Positions 36,177-46,746 of a stretch of 64,000 bases of DNA are shown here, piece by piece. Within the stretch, counting starts at the first letter, position 1. Every line of letters begins with the position of its first letter. The stretch covers positions 62,001 through 126,000 of the forward strand of contig NZ_FPAG01000007.1 in NCBI RefSeq assembly GCF_900116365.1, written 5' to 3'. The DNA comes from Zhouia amylolytica (GTDB taxonomy: Bacteria; Bacteroidota; Bacteroidia; Flavobacteriales; Flavobacteriaceae). The notes below the pieces were generated by a model. That model was not told the DNA's origin and made no database searches. It saw only the letters and a list, made by a program, of their open reading frames with translations. Made by a program: the position numbers and the translations under genes.

Positions 36177-36506
36177 TTATTCAGTTTTGTCTTCAACCCC
36201 TGCGCTACTGGCATTAGTTTTAACAGACTCTATTCCATTTTCCATTCCAGCTTCGGAAGCGTACATTTGGCTACTACCAATAATTTGACCGTTTCCAGCT
36301 TTTAAGTTAAAATGAAACTTTCCGTTAGATGCAGTTTTACGTTCATATTTACTGTCATCTTCGGCATTTTCTTTAATTGAATTAATGCCATTAGAAGCTC
36401 CTGATTTACTCTCGTATCCTTGACTTGACAGGATTACCTGGCCGTTCTTAGCTTTCAGGTTAAAATAGAATTTGTCATTTTTTTCGCTTTGAAAAAGTTC
36501 AAACAT
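36177..36506 (-). CDS. YegP-like protein with two DUF1508 repeats
   Basis: A 109-aa cytosolic protein made of two tandem DUF1508 repeats: KFYFNLKAKNGQVILSSQGY with GASNGINSIKENA (about residues 11-50), and KFHFNLKAGNGQIIGSSQMY with GMENGIESVKTNA (about 62-101). Both repeats keep the F-x-L-K-x-x-N-G-Q-x-I-x-S-S-Q core. The molecular role is unknown. It follows the YbaB gene by 47 bp on the same strand. Confidence 0.9.
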   Translation of the reverse strand: MFELFQSEKNDKFYFNLKAKNGQVILSSQGYESKSGASNGINSIKENAEDDSKYERKTASNGKFHFNLKAGNGQIIGSSQMYASEAGMENGIESVKTNASSAGVEDKTE

Positions 36507-36553
36507 GATGATTTTTTTTTATGATTAGTCTGTCATAAATATAACTAAATTCT

Positions 36554-36877
36554 TTATTTAAAAAAATCCATTCCTGGAATATTAGGCATGCCATCTTTTG
36601 CTACCGCTCCTAATTCGGCCTCATTTACTTTAGTTGCTTTTTCAATAGCTTTGTTGATAGTTAGCACCAGATAATCCTCAAGTTGTTCTTTGTCAGCAAG
36701 TAGGCTGTCATCAATATCGATTGATTTAATCTCCCTATTGGCCGTTAAAGACACTTTAAGCAATTCGTCGGAACTTGATTCATCTACTATTACAGAATCC
36801 AATCGCTTCTTTGTTTCTTCAATTTTTTTCTGGGTTTCTTTCAGTTTACCCATCATACCCATAAGATCTCCAAACAT
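36554..36877 (-). CDS. YbaB/EbfC family nucleoid-associated protein
   Basis: A 107-aa dimeric DNA-binding protein. It starts with [20 protein letters not shown], the helical tweezers arm, followed by [19 protein letters not shown] and a second helix with [14 protein letters not shown]. These are standard YbaB/EbfC features and length. In most bacteria the gene sits with dnaX-recR; here it is next to the DUF1508 gene and has its own promoter. Confidence 0.88.
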   Translation of the reverse strand: MFGDLMGMMGKLKETQKKIEETKKRLDSVIVDESSSDELLKVSLTANREIKSIDIDDSLLADKEQLEDYLVLTINKAIEKATKVNEAELGAVAKDGMPNIPGMDFFK

Positions 36878-36909
36878 AATTTTATAATATTTATAAGTTT
36901 AAGCTCACG

Positions 36910-36937
36910 CAAAAATACTAAATTAGAGGCTGTACAA
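36910..36937 (-). promoter_or_regulatory. Promoter of the ybaB-type gene
   Basis: On the minus strand TTG (36937-36935), a 17-nt spacer, then TATTTTTG (36917-36910): a full match to the Bacteroidota consensus, about 33 bp before the ATG. Confidence 0.65.
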
Positions 36938-36948
36938 TAAAAATCTTA

Positions 36949-39084
36949 ATGGAAAACAAAATTTTTGTTTTAGTACTATGTGCTATTTTTGCTACCTCAT
37001 GCAAACTGGAAAAGCAAAAAGATAATATGATTCACATTCAAGCTCCAAAGGCTAAGATAGAGCCTACCTCATTAGAAAAACACGGTGATATTAGAATAGA
37101 TAACTATTTCTGGATGAATCAGAGAGATAGTAAAGATGTTTTGGCTTACTTAGAGGAAGAAAATGCCTATTACGATGAAATGACCAGGCATACCAAGGAA
37201 TTTCAGACAAGCTTATTCGAAGAGATGAAAGGGAGGATAAAGGAAGACGATTCCTCAGTTCCATATAAATATAATGGATACTGGTATATAACGAGATATG
37301 AAACTGGCAAGGATTATCCTGTTTATACCCGTAAAAAAGGATCTTTAAAAGCCAAAGAAGAAGTGTTGTTCGATTGTAACCAAATGGCTGAAGGACATTC
37401 TTACTTTCATCTTAAAGGAATAAATATTAGTCCGGATAATAAGTTTGTGGCTTATGGGATCGATACAGTAAGTCGAAGACAGTATGATATAAAGATAAAA
37501 AATATTGAAACCGGAGAGGTACTTCCTGTAGTTATAAAGAATACAACAGGAGGAAGTGTTTGGGCTAATGATAATATCACTTTGTTTTATACTCGTAAAG
37601 ATCAGCAAACCCTTCGCTCAGATAAAATTTACAAACATACTTTAGGAACAGATGTTTCTAAGGATAAGCTTGTCTACGAAGAAAAAGATGAAACTTTTAA
37701 TGCATTTGTTTATAAAACCAAATCTAGAAAGTATATAGTTTTTGGAAGTTCGAGTACCCTTACGGCAGAGTATAGTATTTTACCCGCTGATAATCCTGAT
37801 GCTGCATTGAAAATTTTTCAAGGTAGAGAGCGAGGTATGGAATATGGGTTATCTCATTTTAATGATTCTTTTTATATACTTACCAATGCAGATGGAGCTA
37901 TCAATTTTAAATTGATGAAAACTCCTGAACATGCAACTGAAAAAGAAAACTGGATAGAAGTAATAGGGCATAGAGAAGATGTTTTATTGGAAGATATCGA
38001 TATATTTAAAGACTTTTTAGTGGTTAGTGAAAGAAGTGAAGGATTAAATAAAATAAAGGTAATAAGATGGGATGGACAGGATGAATATTACCTTCCATTC
38101 GATAATGAAACCTATACAGCTTACTCCACAACTAACATTGAGTTTGATACTCAGATCCTTCGATATGGTTATACCTCCTTAACTACACCTGCCTCCATTA
38201 TCGATTTTGATATGGTAACTAAAGAAAAAGAGGTTAAAAAGGAACAAGAGATTTTGGATCCGAAATTTGATAAAAGGAATTATGTTTCCGAAAGGGTTTG
38301 GGCAACTGCAGAAGATGGCACCAAAGTTCCGATTTCCTTAGTGTATCGTAAAGGGATAAAAAAAGATGGGTCAAATCCGCTTTTACAGTATGGATACGGG
38401 TCATATGGAGCTACTATTGATCCATATTTTTCTTCATCGAGATTAACCTTACTGGATAGAGGTTTTATTTATGCCATTGCACATATACGAGGTGGTGAGT
38501 ATCTAGGAAGACCTTGGTATGATGATGGAAAGCTACTCCGAAAAAAGAATACATTTACTGATTATGTTGCTGTTTCAAAATTCTTAATTGATCAAAATTA
38601 TACGTCACCTGAACATTTATATGCCATGGGTGGTTCTGCAGGAGGACTGCTTATGGGGGCCGTTATGAACATAGCGCCGGAATTGTATAATGGTGTAATT
38701 GCATCTGTGCCTTTTGTGGATGTTGTTACAACGATGTTAGACGAATCAATCCCTTTAACAACCGGCGAGTACGATGAATGGGGAAATCCAAATGATAAAG
38801 AGTATTACGAGTATATTAAATCATATTCTCCTTACGATAATATTGAAAATAAAAGCTATCCTAACTTACTGGTTCTTACAGGATATCATGATTCTCAGGT
38901 TCAATATTGGGAGCCTGCAAAGTGGGTGGCAAAATTAAGAGAATTAAAATCAGACGATAACAAATTATTATTTCATACGAATATGGATGCTGGTCATAGC
39001 GGTGCTTCGGGTAGATTTGAAGCGTTAAAAGAATTGGCAGAAGAATATGCATTCCTGTTGGATTTAGAACATATTCAGGACTAA
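36949..39084 (+). CDS. Prolyl oligopeptidase family lipoprotein (S9A, oligopeptidase B-like)
   Basis: A 711-aa serine peptidase with lipobox Cys18 (FVLVLCAIFATSC by pattern). An N-terminal seven-bladed propeller spans about residues 40-440, and an alpha/beta hydrolase domain carries Ser563 in GGSAGG, Asp648 in GYHDSQ and His683 in DAGHSG. The RGGEYLGRPWYDDGK segment and overall order match oligopeptidase B (cleaving after basic residues), but the acidic specificity pocket cannot be confirmed by eye. It is lipid-anchored, so probably periplasmic. It is divergent from the YbaB gene. Confidence 0.9.
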   Translation: MENKIFVLVLCAIFATSCKLEKQKDNMIHIQAPKAKIEPTSLEKHGDIRIDNYFWMNQRDSKDVLAYLEEENAYYDEMTRHTKEFQTSLFEEMKGRIKEDDSSVPYKYNGYWYITRYETGKDYPVYTRKKGSLKAKEEVLFDCNQMAEGHSYFHLKGINISPDNKFVAYGIDTVSRRQYDIKIKNIETGEVLPVVIKNTTGGSVWANDNITLFYTRKDQQTLRSDKIYKHTLGTDVSKDKLVYEEKDETFNAFVYKTKSRKYIVFGSSSTLTAEYSILPADNPDAALKIFQGRERGMEYGLSHFNDSFYILTNADGAINFKLMKTPEHATEKENWIEVIGHREDVLLEDIDIFKDFLVVSERSEGLNKIKVIRWDGQDEYYLPFDNETYTAYSTTNIEFDTQILRYGYTSLTTPASIIDFDMVTKEKEVKKEQEILDPKFDKRNYVSERVWATAEDGTKVPISLVYRKGIKKDGSNPLLQYGYGSYGATIDPYFSSSRLTLLDRGFIYAIAHIRGGEYLGRPWYDDGKLLRKKNTFTDYVAVSKFLIDQNYTSPEHLYAMGGSAGGLLMGAVMNIAPELYNGVIASVPFVDVVTTMLDESIPLTTGEYDEWGNPNDKEYYEYIKSYSPYDNIENKSYPNLLVLTGYHDSQVQYWEPAKWVAKLRELKSDDNKLLFHTNMDAGHSGASGRFEALKELAEEYAFLLDLEHIQD

Positions 39085-39098
39085 TTCAAAAAAAAGTT

Positions 39099-39106
39099 TA
39101 ACTTTG
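39099..39106 (+). promoter_or_regulatory. -7 element (TAACTTTG) before the PLP synthase gene
   Basis: TAACTTTG matches TAnnTTTG and lies 50 bp upstream of the ATG at 39156. No -33 TTG is obvious. Confidence 0.5.
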
Positions 39107-39155
39107 CACCGTTTGAATTCAGCTAATAAACCATTTTGTACCTAACCCCACTATT

Positions 39156-40196
39156 ATGGAACAAAAGATAAATGCTTACGATAATGTTTTAGACCTAGTA
39201 GGCAATACCCCATTGATTAAGCTAAGCAAAATAGCTAAAAATTTTAAAGGTAATTTTTATGCTAAGGTAGAAGCTTTTAATCCTGGGCACTCCACGAAAG
39301 ATAGAATTGCTTTATATATTATTGAACAAGCTGAAAAGAAAGGGATATTAAAGCCAGGTGATACTATTGTAGAAACAACATCAGGTAATACTGGTTTTAG
39401 TGTCGCCATGGTGAGTATTATAAAGGGATATGATTGTATTCTTGCAGTAAGTTCTAAGTCTTCTAAAGATAAAATTGATATGTTACGGGCAATGGGTGCA
39501 AAAGTGTATGTTTGTCCAGCTCATGTAAAAGCAGATGATCCAAGGTCTTATTATCAGGTTGCAAAGCGCATTCATGAAGAAATGAAAGGATCTGTATATA
39601 TTAATCAGTATTTTAATGAGCTAAATATGGATGCTCATTATAATTCTACCGGTCCTGAAATTTGGAAACAAACCGCAGGTAAAATAACTCACCTTATTGC
39701 CTGTAGTGGAACCGGAGGTACCATTTCCGGAACTTCAAAATTTTTAAAAGAACAAAATCCTAACATCAAAATAATCGGGGTTGATGCCTATGGCTCAGTG
39801 TTGAAAAAATATCACGAAACCAGAGAATTTGATTCCAATGAAATTTACCCATACCGCATAGAAGGGTTAGGAAAGAACCTGATACCAACAGCTACAGATT
39901 TTGATTTAATAGATAAATTTGTTAAGGTAACGGATGAAGAAAGTGCGCATACGGCAAGAGATATATCCAGAACAGAAGGAATGTTCGTTGGGTATACTTC
40001 CGGAGCGGCATGGCAGGCTATTAAACAATTGGAGATAGAAGGCGAGTTTGATGAGCATAGTAATGTAGTTGTAATATTTCCGGACCATGGATCTAGATAT
40101 ATGAGTAAGATTTATAGCGACGATTGGATGAATGAACAAGGCTTTTTCGATAGTGTGAATACCGAAGAAGAATGTAAAATAGAACACGTTAAATAA
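39156..40196 (+). CDS. Cysteine-synthase/CBS-fold PLP enzyme, probable cysteate synthase
   Basis: A 346-aa fold-type II PLP enzyme. GNTPLIKL (16-23), PLP-binding Lys48 in [19 protein letters not shown] (the substrate/cofactor Asn loop) and the phosphate loop [11 protein letters not shown] are all present. It lacks heme and CBS domains. The SAKDR of ordinary cysteine synthases is STKDR here, and EAFNPGHS replaces E-x-x-N-P-x-x-S. The next gene encodes an alpha-oxoamine synthase; in sulfonolipid-making Bacteroidota such a pair makes L-cysteate (from phosphoserine and sulfite) and condenses it with acyl-CoA. Cysteate synthase is therefore inferred. A plain cysteine or cystathionine synthase is the alternative. 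Confidence 0.72.
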   Translation: MEQKINAYDNVLDLVGNTPLIKLSKIAKNFKGNFYAKVEAFNPGHSTKDRIALYIIEQAEKKGILKPGDTIVETTSGNTGFSVAMVSIIKGYDCILAVSSKSSKDKIDMLRAMGAKVYVCPAHVKADDPRSYYQVAKRIHEEMKGSVYINQYFNELNMDAHYNSTGPEIWKQTAGKITHLIACSGTGGTISGTSKFLKEQNPNIKIIGVDAYGSVLKKYHETREFDSNEIYPYRIEGLGKNLIPTATDFDLIDKFVKVTDEESAHTARDISRTEGMFVGYTSGAAWQAIKQLEIEGEFDEHSNVVVIFPDHGSRYMSKIYSDDWMNEQGFFDSVNTEEECKIEHVK

Positions 40197-40214
40197 TAGG
40201 AATTTAACGAATAT

Positions 40215-40240
40215 AAAATAGCACCTAAGGGTGCTATTTT
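40215..40240 (+). terminator. Hairpin between the two PLP-enzyme genes
   Basis: 11-bp stem AAAATAGCACC/GGTGCTATTTT with loop TAAG. The trailing T run is inside the stem, so it may only partly stop transcription between the paired genes. Confidence 0.6.
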
Positions 40241-40307
40241 GCTTAAAAGTATTAATATAAATAGCATTTAGGCTATCGATTTTTTATGATATCAATCGAA
40301 AAATCTT

Positions 40308-40315
40308 TAGTTTTG
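40308..40315 (+). promoter_or_regulatory. -7 element (TAGTTTTG) before the oxoamine synthase gene
   Basis: TAGTTTTG fits TAnnTTTG, 46 bp upstream of the ATG at 40362. It suggests the second PLP gene also has its own promoter. Confidence 0.5.
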
Positions 40316-40361
40316 CATGCTTTTTAATTTTAACTGAGTTGTAATTAACCCGAAAATCTAC

Positions 40362-41621
40362 ATGAGAGATTTATTTGAAAGAATACAGAATAACAAAGGG
40401 CCTCTAGGTAAATGGGCATCGCAAGCAGAAGGATATTATGTGTTTCCTAAGTTGGAAGGAGAATTGGGGCCACGAATGAAGTTTCGAGGAAAAGAGATAC
40501 TTAACTGGAGTCTTAATGATTATCTGGGGTTGGCAACACATCCTGAAATTAGAAAAGTAGATGCGGAAGCAGCTGCGGAATATGGTGCTGCCTATCCTAT
40601 GGGAGCAAGAATGATGAGTGGACATACGGACATTCATGAGCAATTAGAGCAGGAACTGGCTAGTTTTGTTAAAAAAGAATCTGCCTATCTGTTAAACTTT
40701 GGATACCAGGGAATGGTATCTATTATTGATGCTTTAGTTACAAAAAATGATGTTATCGTTTATGATGTAGATTCTCATGCCTGTATCATAGATGGTGTTC
40801 GTTTGCACATGGGTAAACGTTTTACTTATAAGCACAATGATATCAGTAGCCTGGAAAAGAATCTGGAGCGTGCTACCAAAATTGCCGAAGAAAATGATGG
40901 GGGTATTTTAGTAATTACCGAAGGGGTCTTTGGAATGAGAGGACAACAGGGTAAATTAAAAGAAATTGCCGCATTAAAAGAGAAATATAACTTTAGAATG
41001 CTTGTTGATGATGCACATGGTTTTGGTACACTAGGTGAGACCGGAGCGGGTGCAGGTGAAGAACAAGGAGTTCAGGAGGATATAGATGTGTACTTTTCTA
41101 CCTTCGCGAAGTCAATGGCAGGTATTGGTGCATTTGTTGCCGGGAACAAAGATGTTATAGACTTTTTAAAGTATAACATGCGTTCTCAGATGTTTGCCAA
41201 ATCCTTACCAATGATTTTTACCAAAGGAGCTTTAAAACGTCTTGATATGCTAAGAACCATGCCTCAGCTTAAAGCTAAGTTATGGGAAAATGTTAATATG
41301 CTTCAAAACGGATTAAAAGAACGTGGTTTTGATATTGGCGACACAAATACATGTGTAACTCCTGTATATCTGGAAGGTAGTATCCCTGAAGCCATGGCTA
41401 TGGTAAATGACCTTAGAGAAAATTATGGTATTTTCTTGTCTATTGTGGTTTATCCGGTAATCCCTAAAGGAATCATCTTGTTAAGAATGATTCCTACAAC
41501 CTCGCATAATAAAGAAGATATAGAAGAAACGCTTTCAGCATTTGAAGCTATTCGTGAAAAACTAACGAACGGTACTTATAAAAGATTGTCAGCTGCAGTA
41601 GCACAAGCCATGGGCGAATAA
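40362..41621 (+). CDS. Alpha-oxoamine synthase (AONS/SPT-like), probable cysteate fatty acyltransferase
   Basis: A 419-aa fold-type I PLP enzyme of the KBL/BioF/serine palmitoyltransferase group, which joins an amino acid to an acyl-CoA with loss of CO2. Features: NWSLNDYLGLATHPE (residues 48-62), GARMMSGHTDIHEQLE, DSHACIIDG, VDDAHGFGTLGETG (PLP-pairing Asp and His) and TFAKSMAGIG with PLP-binding Lys250. It is not BioF by context: no biotin genes are near. The upstream cysteine-synthase-like gene suggests cysteate as substrate, giving 3-ketocapnine for sulfonolipids. Serine palmitoyltransferase for sphingolipids is the main alternative. Confidence 0.75.
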   Translation: MRDLFERIQNNKGPLGKWASQAEGYYVFPKLEGELGPRMKFRGKEILNWSLNDYLGLATHPEIRKVDAEAAAEYGAAYPMGARMMSGHTDIHEQLEQELASFVKKESAYLLNFGYQGMVSIIDALVTKNDVIVYDVDSHACIIDGVRLHMGKRFTYKHNDISSLEKNLERATKIAEENDGGILVITEGVFGMRGQQGKLKEIAALKEKYNFRMLVDDAHGFGTLGETGAGAGEEQGVQEDIDVYFSTFAKSMAGIGAFVAGNKDVIDFLKYNMRSQMFAKSLPMIFTKGALKRLDMLRTMPQLKAKLWENVNMLQNGLKERGFDIGDTNTCVTPVYLEGSIPEAMAMVNDLRENYGIFLSIVVYPVIPKGIILLRMIPTTSHNKEDIEETLSAFEAIREKLTNGTYKRLSAAVAQAMGE

Positions 41622-41645
41622 CAATATTACATAAATACTAATCAT

Positions 41646-41679
41646 AAAAAAATCCGTCCAAATTTGGACGGATTTTTTT
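41646..41679. terminator. Bidirectional terminator after the oxoamine synthase
   Basis: 34-bp perfect palindrome with 17-bp arms (core ATCCGTCC/GGACGGAT). It serves the + gene and the convergent thioredoxin-like gene. Confidence 0.92.
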
Positions 41680-41736
41680 ATGAGGTTATACATCTTAAAG
41701 ATATGATTCGAGTTTTATTCAATAAACTATAATGAT

Positions 41737-43146
41737 TTATCGACTAATGGTGTTTTCTATATTTTGATAATTTGCATTAGCAAAAGCATTCGTAATGATT
41801 CCTTGGTTATCTGTAATAATAACCTTATTCAAATGGTCTATAACCAGCTTTTTGCTGGTTTCCTGCTGATTGACAGTCTTGTATTGCGATAATTGATTTA
41901 AACCATTCGCTTTTACCGTATTCAACCATTGTTCAGGTGAAATGTCATCGAAATTAATCCCAACAAATTGATAAGAAGGGTATTTATTTTGCAATTCAAG
42001 CATTCGCTTGTTAATATAGATAAGGTGTCTTTTTTGATTTGTTGACCAGAAATAGAAGATAGTACCTGAGGTTTTAGGATTTTCTACAACATCTGTAATA
42101 TGTACTGTATCGTCGCTGATTGATGTTAGTAAAATGTCAGGTAGTTTATTCCCAGGTTGTAAATTTCGAATATTTTGAAAGACATTGTTAATTTCTGCTT
42201 TGTGACCTTTGTTTTTCGCCACCTCATTGTAAGCTGCAATGAATTGCTCATTATTTTTAAGGTTGTGGTCTCTCAAAAGATAGGAGTAAGCGGCATTTCT
42301 AAAGAGGTTATCTCTTAATTCACTACCATCAACCAAGCTATCAATCAAATGAAGTTTGTGAGTATGATAGTGAAGGGTGCGCTCTATTATTTCATCCTTG
42401 GAGCAGAACTTTTTACAGTTATTATAAGATAGATTGTTTAAGTGCATTACCAAGAAATCCATATATGGTTTGTAATGAACCATATCATCGTTTCCGTAAT
42501 CGATAAAACTTCTGTAATCATAAAAATCTCCTGGCATTTCGGGAGCCTGTTTCAGTCCGTGATTCAATCTGTACATGGTAGGATAGTGCTCAAAGGACAC
42601 AAAATGATTATAATCAATACTGGCTTTAGCAATTTTTTTGGCGCGTTCAGAAATGTCAAAATTTTGAGCGAAAGATTCGAACTGCTCCAGTTTCATTTCT
42701 TGAAGGGAATCCATCTTATGTTTAAATGTGAGAGGCTCCAGGCGATAGTAATTGTAAACAAGTTTTTTTTCATCCTCATCTAATAAGAACATATCGATAA
42801 GAAAGTTATTTTTTATGGACCCTTTACCAGAAAATACTAAGGAACCGTCAAAGTCAAGCGTATTTAAACGAAACAGGATACTGTCTCCTTTTTCTATAAA
42901 AACGTATTGATACTCAGGGTAATGTTTAAAGTTATAGAGTCCCTCTTGCAGATTGTCAAGTCTCATTAAAAATCGATTGTCTTGGTCTAAAACAGCAGAA
43001 TCGACAACCTCTTCATTATGGTATAATACTACATAGTTTGCTTTAGGGTTTACGATTTCCCCACCAAAGTATGTCGTAGTATTCCGTTTTTCTTCTTGGC
43101 AACTGATTAGGGTAATAGTAATAAGAACTAAAAAGAATCTATTCAT
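41737..43146 (-). CDS. TlpA/thioredoxin-like lipoprotein lacking the CxxC motif
   Basis: A 469-aa lipoprotein; the start was set at 43146, which gives MNRFFLVLITITLISC with lipobox Cys16. The N-terminal ~120 residues form a beta-rich DUF4369-like domain (FGGEIVNPKANYVVLYHNE), the middle is helical, and the C-terminal ~140 residues form a thioredoxin-like fold (NLQPGNKLPDILL, GTIFYFWSTNQKRHLIYINK, YQFVGINFDD). Where TlpA proteins have W-C-x-x-C, this one has FWSTNQKR, so it cannot do dithiol redox chemistry. Two Cys in the middle (KKFCSK, NNCKK) are elsewhere. A binding or scaffolding role is inferred. Confidence 0.78.
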   Translation of the reverse strand: MNRFFLVLITITLISCQEEKRNTTTYFGGEIVNPKANYVVLYHNEEVVDSAVLDQDNRFLMRLDNLQEGLYNFKHYPEYQYVFIEKGDSILFRLNTLDFDGSLVFSGKGSIKNNFLIDMFLLDEDEKKLVYNYYRLEPLTFKHKMDSLQEMKLEQFESFAQNFDISERAKKIAKASIDYNHFVSFEHYPTMYRLNHGLKQAPEMPGDFYDYRSFIDYGNDDMVHYKPYMDFLVMHLNNLSYNNCKKFCSKDEIIERTLHYHTHKLHLIDSLVDGSELRDNLFRNAAYSYLLRDHNLKNNEQFIAAYNEVAKNKGHKAEINNVFQNIRNLQPGNKLPDILLTSISDDTVHITDVVENPKTSGTIFYFWSTNQKRHLIYINKRMLELQNKYPSYQFVGINFDDISPEQWLNTVKANGLNQLSQYKTVNQQETSKKLVIDHLNKVIITDNQGIITNAFANANYQNIENTISR

Positions 43147-43184
43147 CTTTATTTCATTAAGCACTTTAGGTAGCTTACTTATAA

Positions 43185-43192
43185 CAAATCTA
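43185..43192 (-). promoter_or_regulatory. -7 element (TAGATTTG) for the thioredoxin-like gene
   Basis: On the minus strand TAGATTTG matches TAnnTTTG, about 40 bp before the ATG at 43146. Confidence 0.45.
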
Positions 43193-43280
43193 ACAAAGCT
43201 TGAGATTTCGTCGTGTTAATGGCTAGTTAAAAAAGTAATTTAAAAGTTATTTAACACCCTTAATTTCATTAGATATTTCT

Positions 43281-43288
43281 TAATTTTG
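43281..43288 (+). promoter_or_regulatory. -7 element (TAATTTTG) for the ABC-F gene
   Basis: TAATTTTG followed by CGGC, 30 bp upstream of the ATG at 43319. It fits TAnnTTTG. Confidence 0.5.
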
Positions 43289-43318
43289 CGGCAATTAAGA
43301 ACATCAAAAATAGAATAA

Positions 43319-44944
<1,626 letters not shown>

Positions 44945-44946
44945 AT

Positions 44947-44972
44947 AAAAAGCCGCTTAATAGCGGCTTTTT
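44947..44972. terminator. Bidirectional terminator after the ABC-F gene
   Basis: 11-bp stem AAAAAGCCGCT/AGCGGCTTTTT, loop TAAT, between the ABC-F gene and the convergent DUF2007 gene. Confidence 0.9.
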
Positions 44973-44990
44973 AACTTTTTAATTGAATTT

Positions 44991-45230
44991 TTAATTTCCT
45001 TCTTTTGCGATGTCGCCCATTTGATCCATTATTATTTGGGCTTTTTCCAGTTCATCTTCATGAACAAACACTTGTATATATCCGTAGACCTGCGGAGCGA
45101 AACCAGCGAGTCTTCCAGACTCAGATTCATCCTTTAAAAGTGGAATGATATCAACCTCTTTCAGCCTCGTAGCTATTTGATCAGCTATTACACCTGGACC
45201 CGTATAAATTCTTTTGTAATGTGATTCCAT
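44991..45230 (-). CDS. DUF2007 family small protein
   Basis: A 79-aa cytosolic protein with a ferredoxin-like pattern: YKRIYTGPGVIADQIATRLK, a middle loop with KDESESGRLAGF, and the end YIQVFVHEDELEKAQIIMDQ. These match the DUF2007 (putative signal-transducing) family, which is fused or adjacent to PII-like elements elsewhere. The function is unknown. Confidence 0.82.
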   Translation of the reverse strand: MESHYKRIYTGPGVIADQIATRLKEVDIIPLLKDESESGRLAGFAPQVYGYIQVFVHEDELEKAQIIMDQMGDIAKEGN

Positions 45231-45299
45231 ATCTATTTTATTTACTTATAAAGATAATCAGAATAATTTACTTAAATTAGAATTAGTTAGCCATCACTA

Positions 45300-46034
45300 A
45301 TGAAAAATTTAGAATATTTCTTTTTGTTCTTAGCTCTTATAGCTGAAATAGTAGGGACTATTGGAGGCTTTGGTTCGTCTGTGTTTTTTGTACCATTGGC
45401 AAATTTTTATTTTGACTTCCAATCAGTTTTAGCTTTAACTGCATTATTTCATTTTTCCAGTAATTTGAGTAAAATAGCGCTGTTTCGTAGAGGTCTTAAT
45501 AAGAACCTTTTAATTTATATCGGTATTCCATCAATAATATTGGTTATAATTGGTGGGGTCTTAACCAAATTATTTAAAACGGACCTACTGGAAATTGCAT
45601 TGGGAGCTTTTTTGGTAATCCTTAGTCTGGTACTGCTTTTAAAAAGTGAATGGGTATTGAAGCCAAATAAAATAAATGCCCTGCTGGGAGGTAGTGTGTC
45701 GGGGTTCATAGCCGGATTGCTGGGTACAGGAGGAGCTATTAGGGGTTTAACCATGGCGGCTTTTAATCTGGAGAAGAGCTCTTTTATTGCTACATCGGCC
45801 TTTATAGACTTCTTCGTCGATTCATCAAGGACTATCGTGTATTACCTTAATGGGTATATGAAGAAAGAGTTATTCATTTATATTCCATTTTTATTTGTTA
45901 TAGGATTTATTGGAACCTATATAGGGAGGTATCTTCTAAAGTTTATTTCACAAGATAATTTCAAAAGGGTATCACTAGGATTAATTTTATTAATTGGATT
46001 GGCAACATTAATTAAAATTATATTTACGCATTAA
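45300..46034 (+). CDS. TSUP (TauE/SafE) family anion permease
   Basis: A 244-aa membrane protein with about eight TM segments in two similar halves. The typical G-x-G-x-x-x-x-x-P motif occurs as GTIGGFGSSVFFVPL (about residues 18-32), and the second half has SGFIAGLLGTGGAIRGL (about 133-149). TSUP proteins export or import sulfite, sulfoacetate or other small organic anions. The specific cargo is not visible. The 3' end overlaps the convergent hypothetical gene by 11 bp. Confidence 0.85.
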   Translation: MKNLEYFFLFLALIAEIVGTIGGFGSSVFFVPLANFYFDFQSVLALTALFHFSSNLSKIALFRRGLNKNLLIYIGIPSIILVIIGGVLTKLFKTDLLEIALGAFLVILSLVLLLKSEWVLKPNKINALLGGSVSGFIAGLLGTGGAIRGLTMAAFNLEKSSFIATSAFIDFFVDSSRTIVYYLNGYMKKELFIYIPFLFVIGFIGTYIGRYLLKFISQDNFKRVSLGLILLIGLATLIKIIFTH

Positions 46035-46746
46035 AATACTTACTATTCCAAATAGCATGATTAAAGTTTTTCCCTAGCGCAAAGCCATAAAAGATCACAA
46101 TGCTACCAATCATTTTAAAAACAAACATATATAATAACCAAAAAGTAGCTTTATCCGGATTAGTAGTAAACAACCTAATGGGTAATAGGCTTGTTACCAA
46201 AAGGCTCAGTAATAAAACCAAGAGAATTAAATTTCTTAAATTTTTAAAAGGTAACATCAGGTATTTTCGTAATGGATGTAAATCTTTACCCCATTTATCA
46301 ATTAAATAAAAATAATTATTACCAATCGGCGCAAATAGTAGCGGATCATCAGCGTTCTTTAATTTAAATAATTTGGAAGGTGCAATAATTCTATATCCTT
46401 TAATTTGAATTTGATGTTGTGTTTCAATTAATTTAATTTTGTTTATAGTTTTTTGAGGAAAATCACCTTTAAAATAGGTAGTGCTTAAAAAACGTAAACG
46501 GTAATCAATGCATATCTTTTTGATCTGGTTAATATGAAAAATGCTTTCAGTATTAAGGAGATCGAAATTAAAATTATTTTCTAATATTTCAGATTCGGAA
46601 TCAAGCTGAGATTTTATTCTGATGTCTCTGTTTTCTTCCTTATTTAATATAGCATGTACCTCCTCCAGAATTAACTTGGATGATCTTAAAGCATCTCTGT
46701 AATTCTGAAGTTTTGAAACAACATCTACCCGACTTAAAATAGCCAT
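46024..46746 (-). CDS. Hypothetical protein with two C-terminal membrane helices
   Basis: A 240-aa protein of unrecognised family. The N-terminal ~165 residues look soluble and mixed helix/strand (SRVDVVSKLQNYRDALRSSK at the start; APIGNNYFYLIDKWG near 138-152). Two TM helices follow (about 172-192 and 203-225). It has no signal peptide, so the soluble part is probably cytosolic. It overlaps the TSUP gene tail to tail by 11 bp. I assign no function. Confidence 0.72.
   Translation of the reverse strand: MAILSRVDVVSKLQNYRDALRSSKLILEEVHAILNKEENRDIRIKSQLDSESEILENNFNFDLLNTESIFHINQIKKICIDYRLRFLSTTYFKGDFPQKTINKIKLIETQHQIQIKGYRIIAPSKLFKLKNADDPLLFAPIGNNYFYLIDKWGKDLHPLRKYLMLPFKNLRNLILLVLLLSLLVTSLLPIRLFTTNPDKATFWLLYMFVFKMIGSIVIFYGFALGKNFNHAIWNSKYFNA

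Noticed and set aside
40362-41621. Biotin synthesis enzyme BioF or Kbl
   Set aside because: No bio genes or threonine dehydrogenase gene nearby, and the neighbour is a cysteine-synthase-fold gene; the sulfonolipid role fits the context better.
42442-42783. 113-aa plus-strand frame inside the thioredoxin-like lipoprotein gene
   Set aside because: Fully antisense to a well-supported gene with a lipobox and domain pattern; no start signal or recognisable fold.
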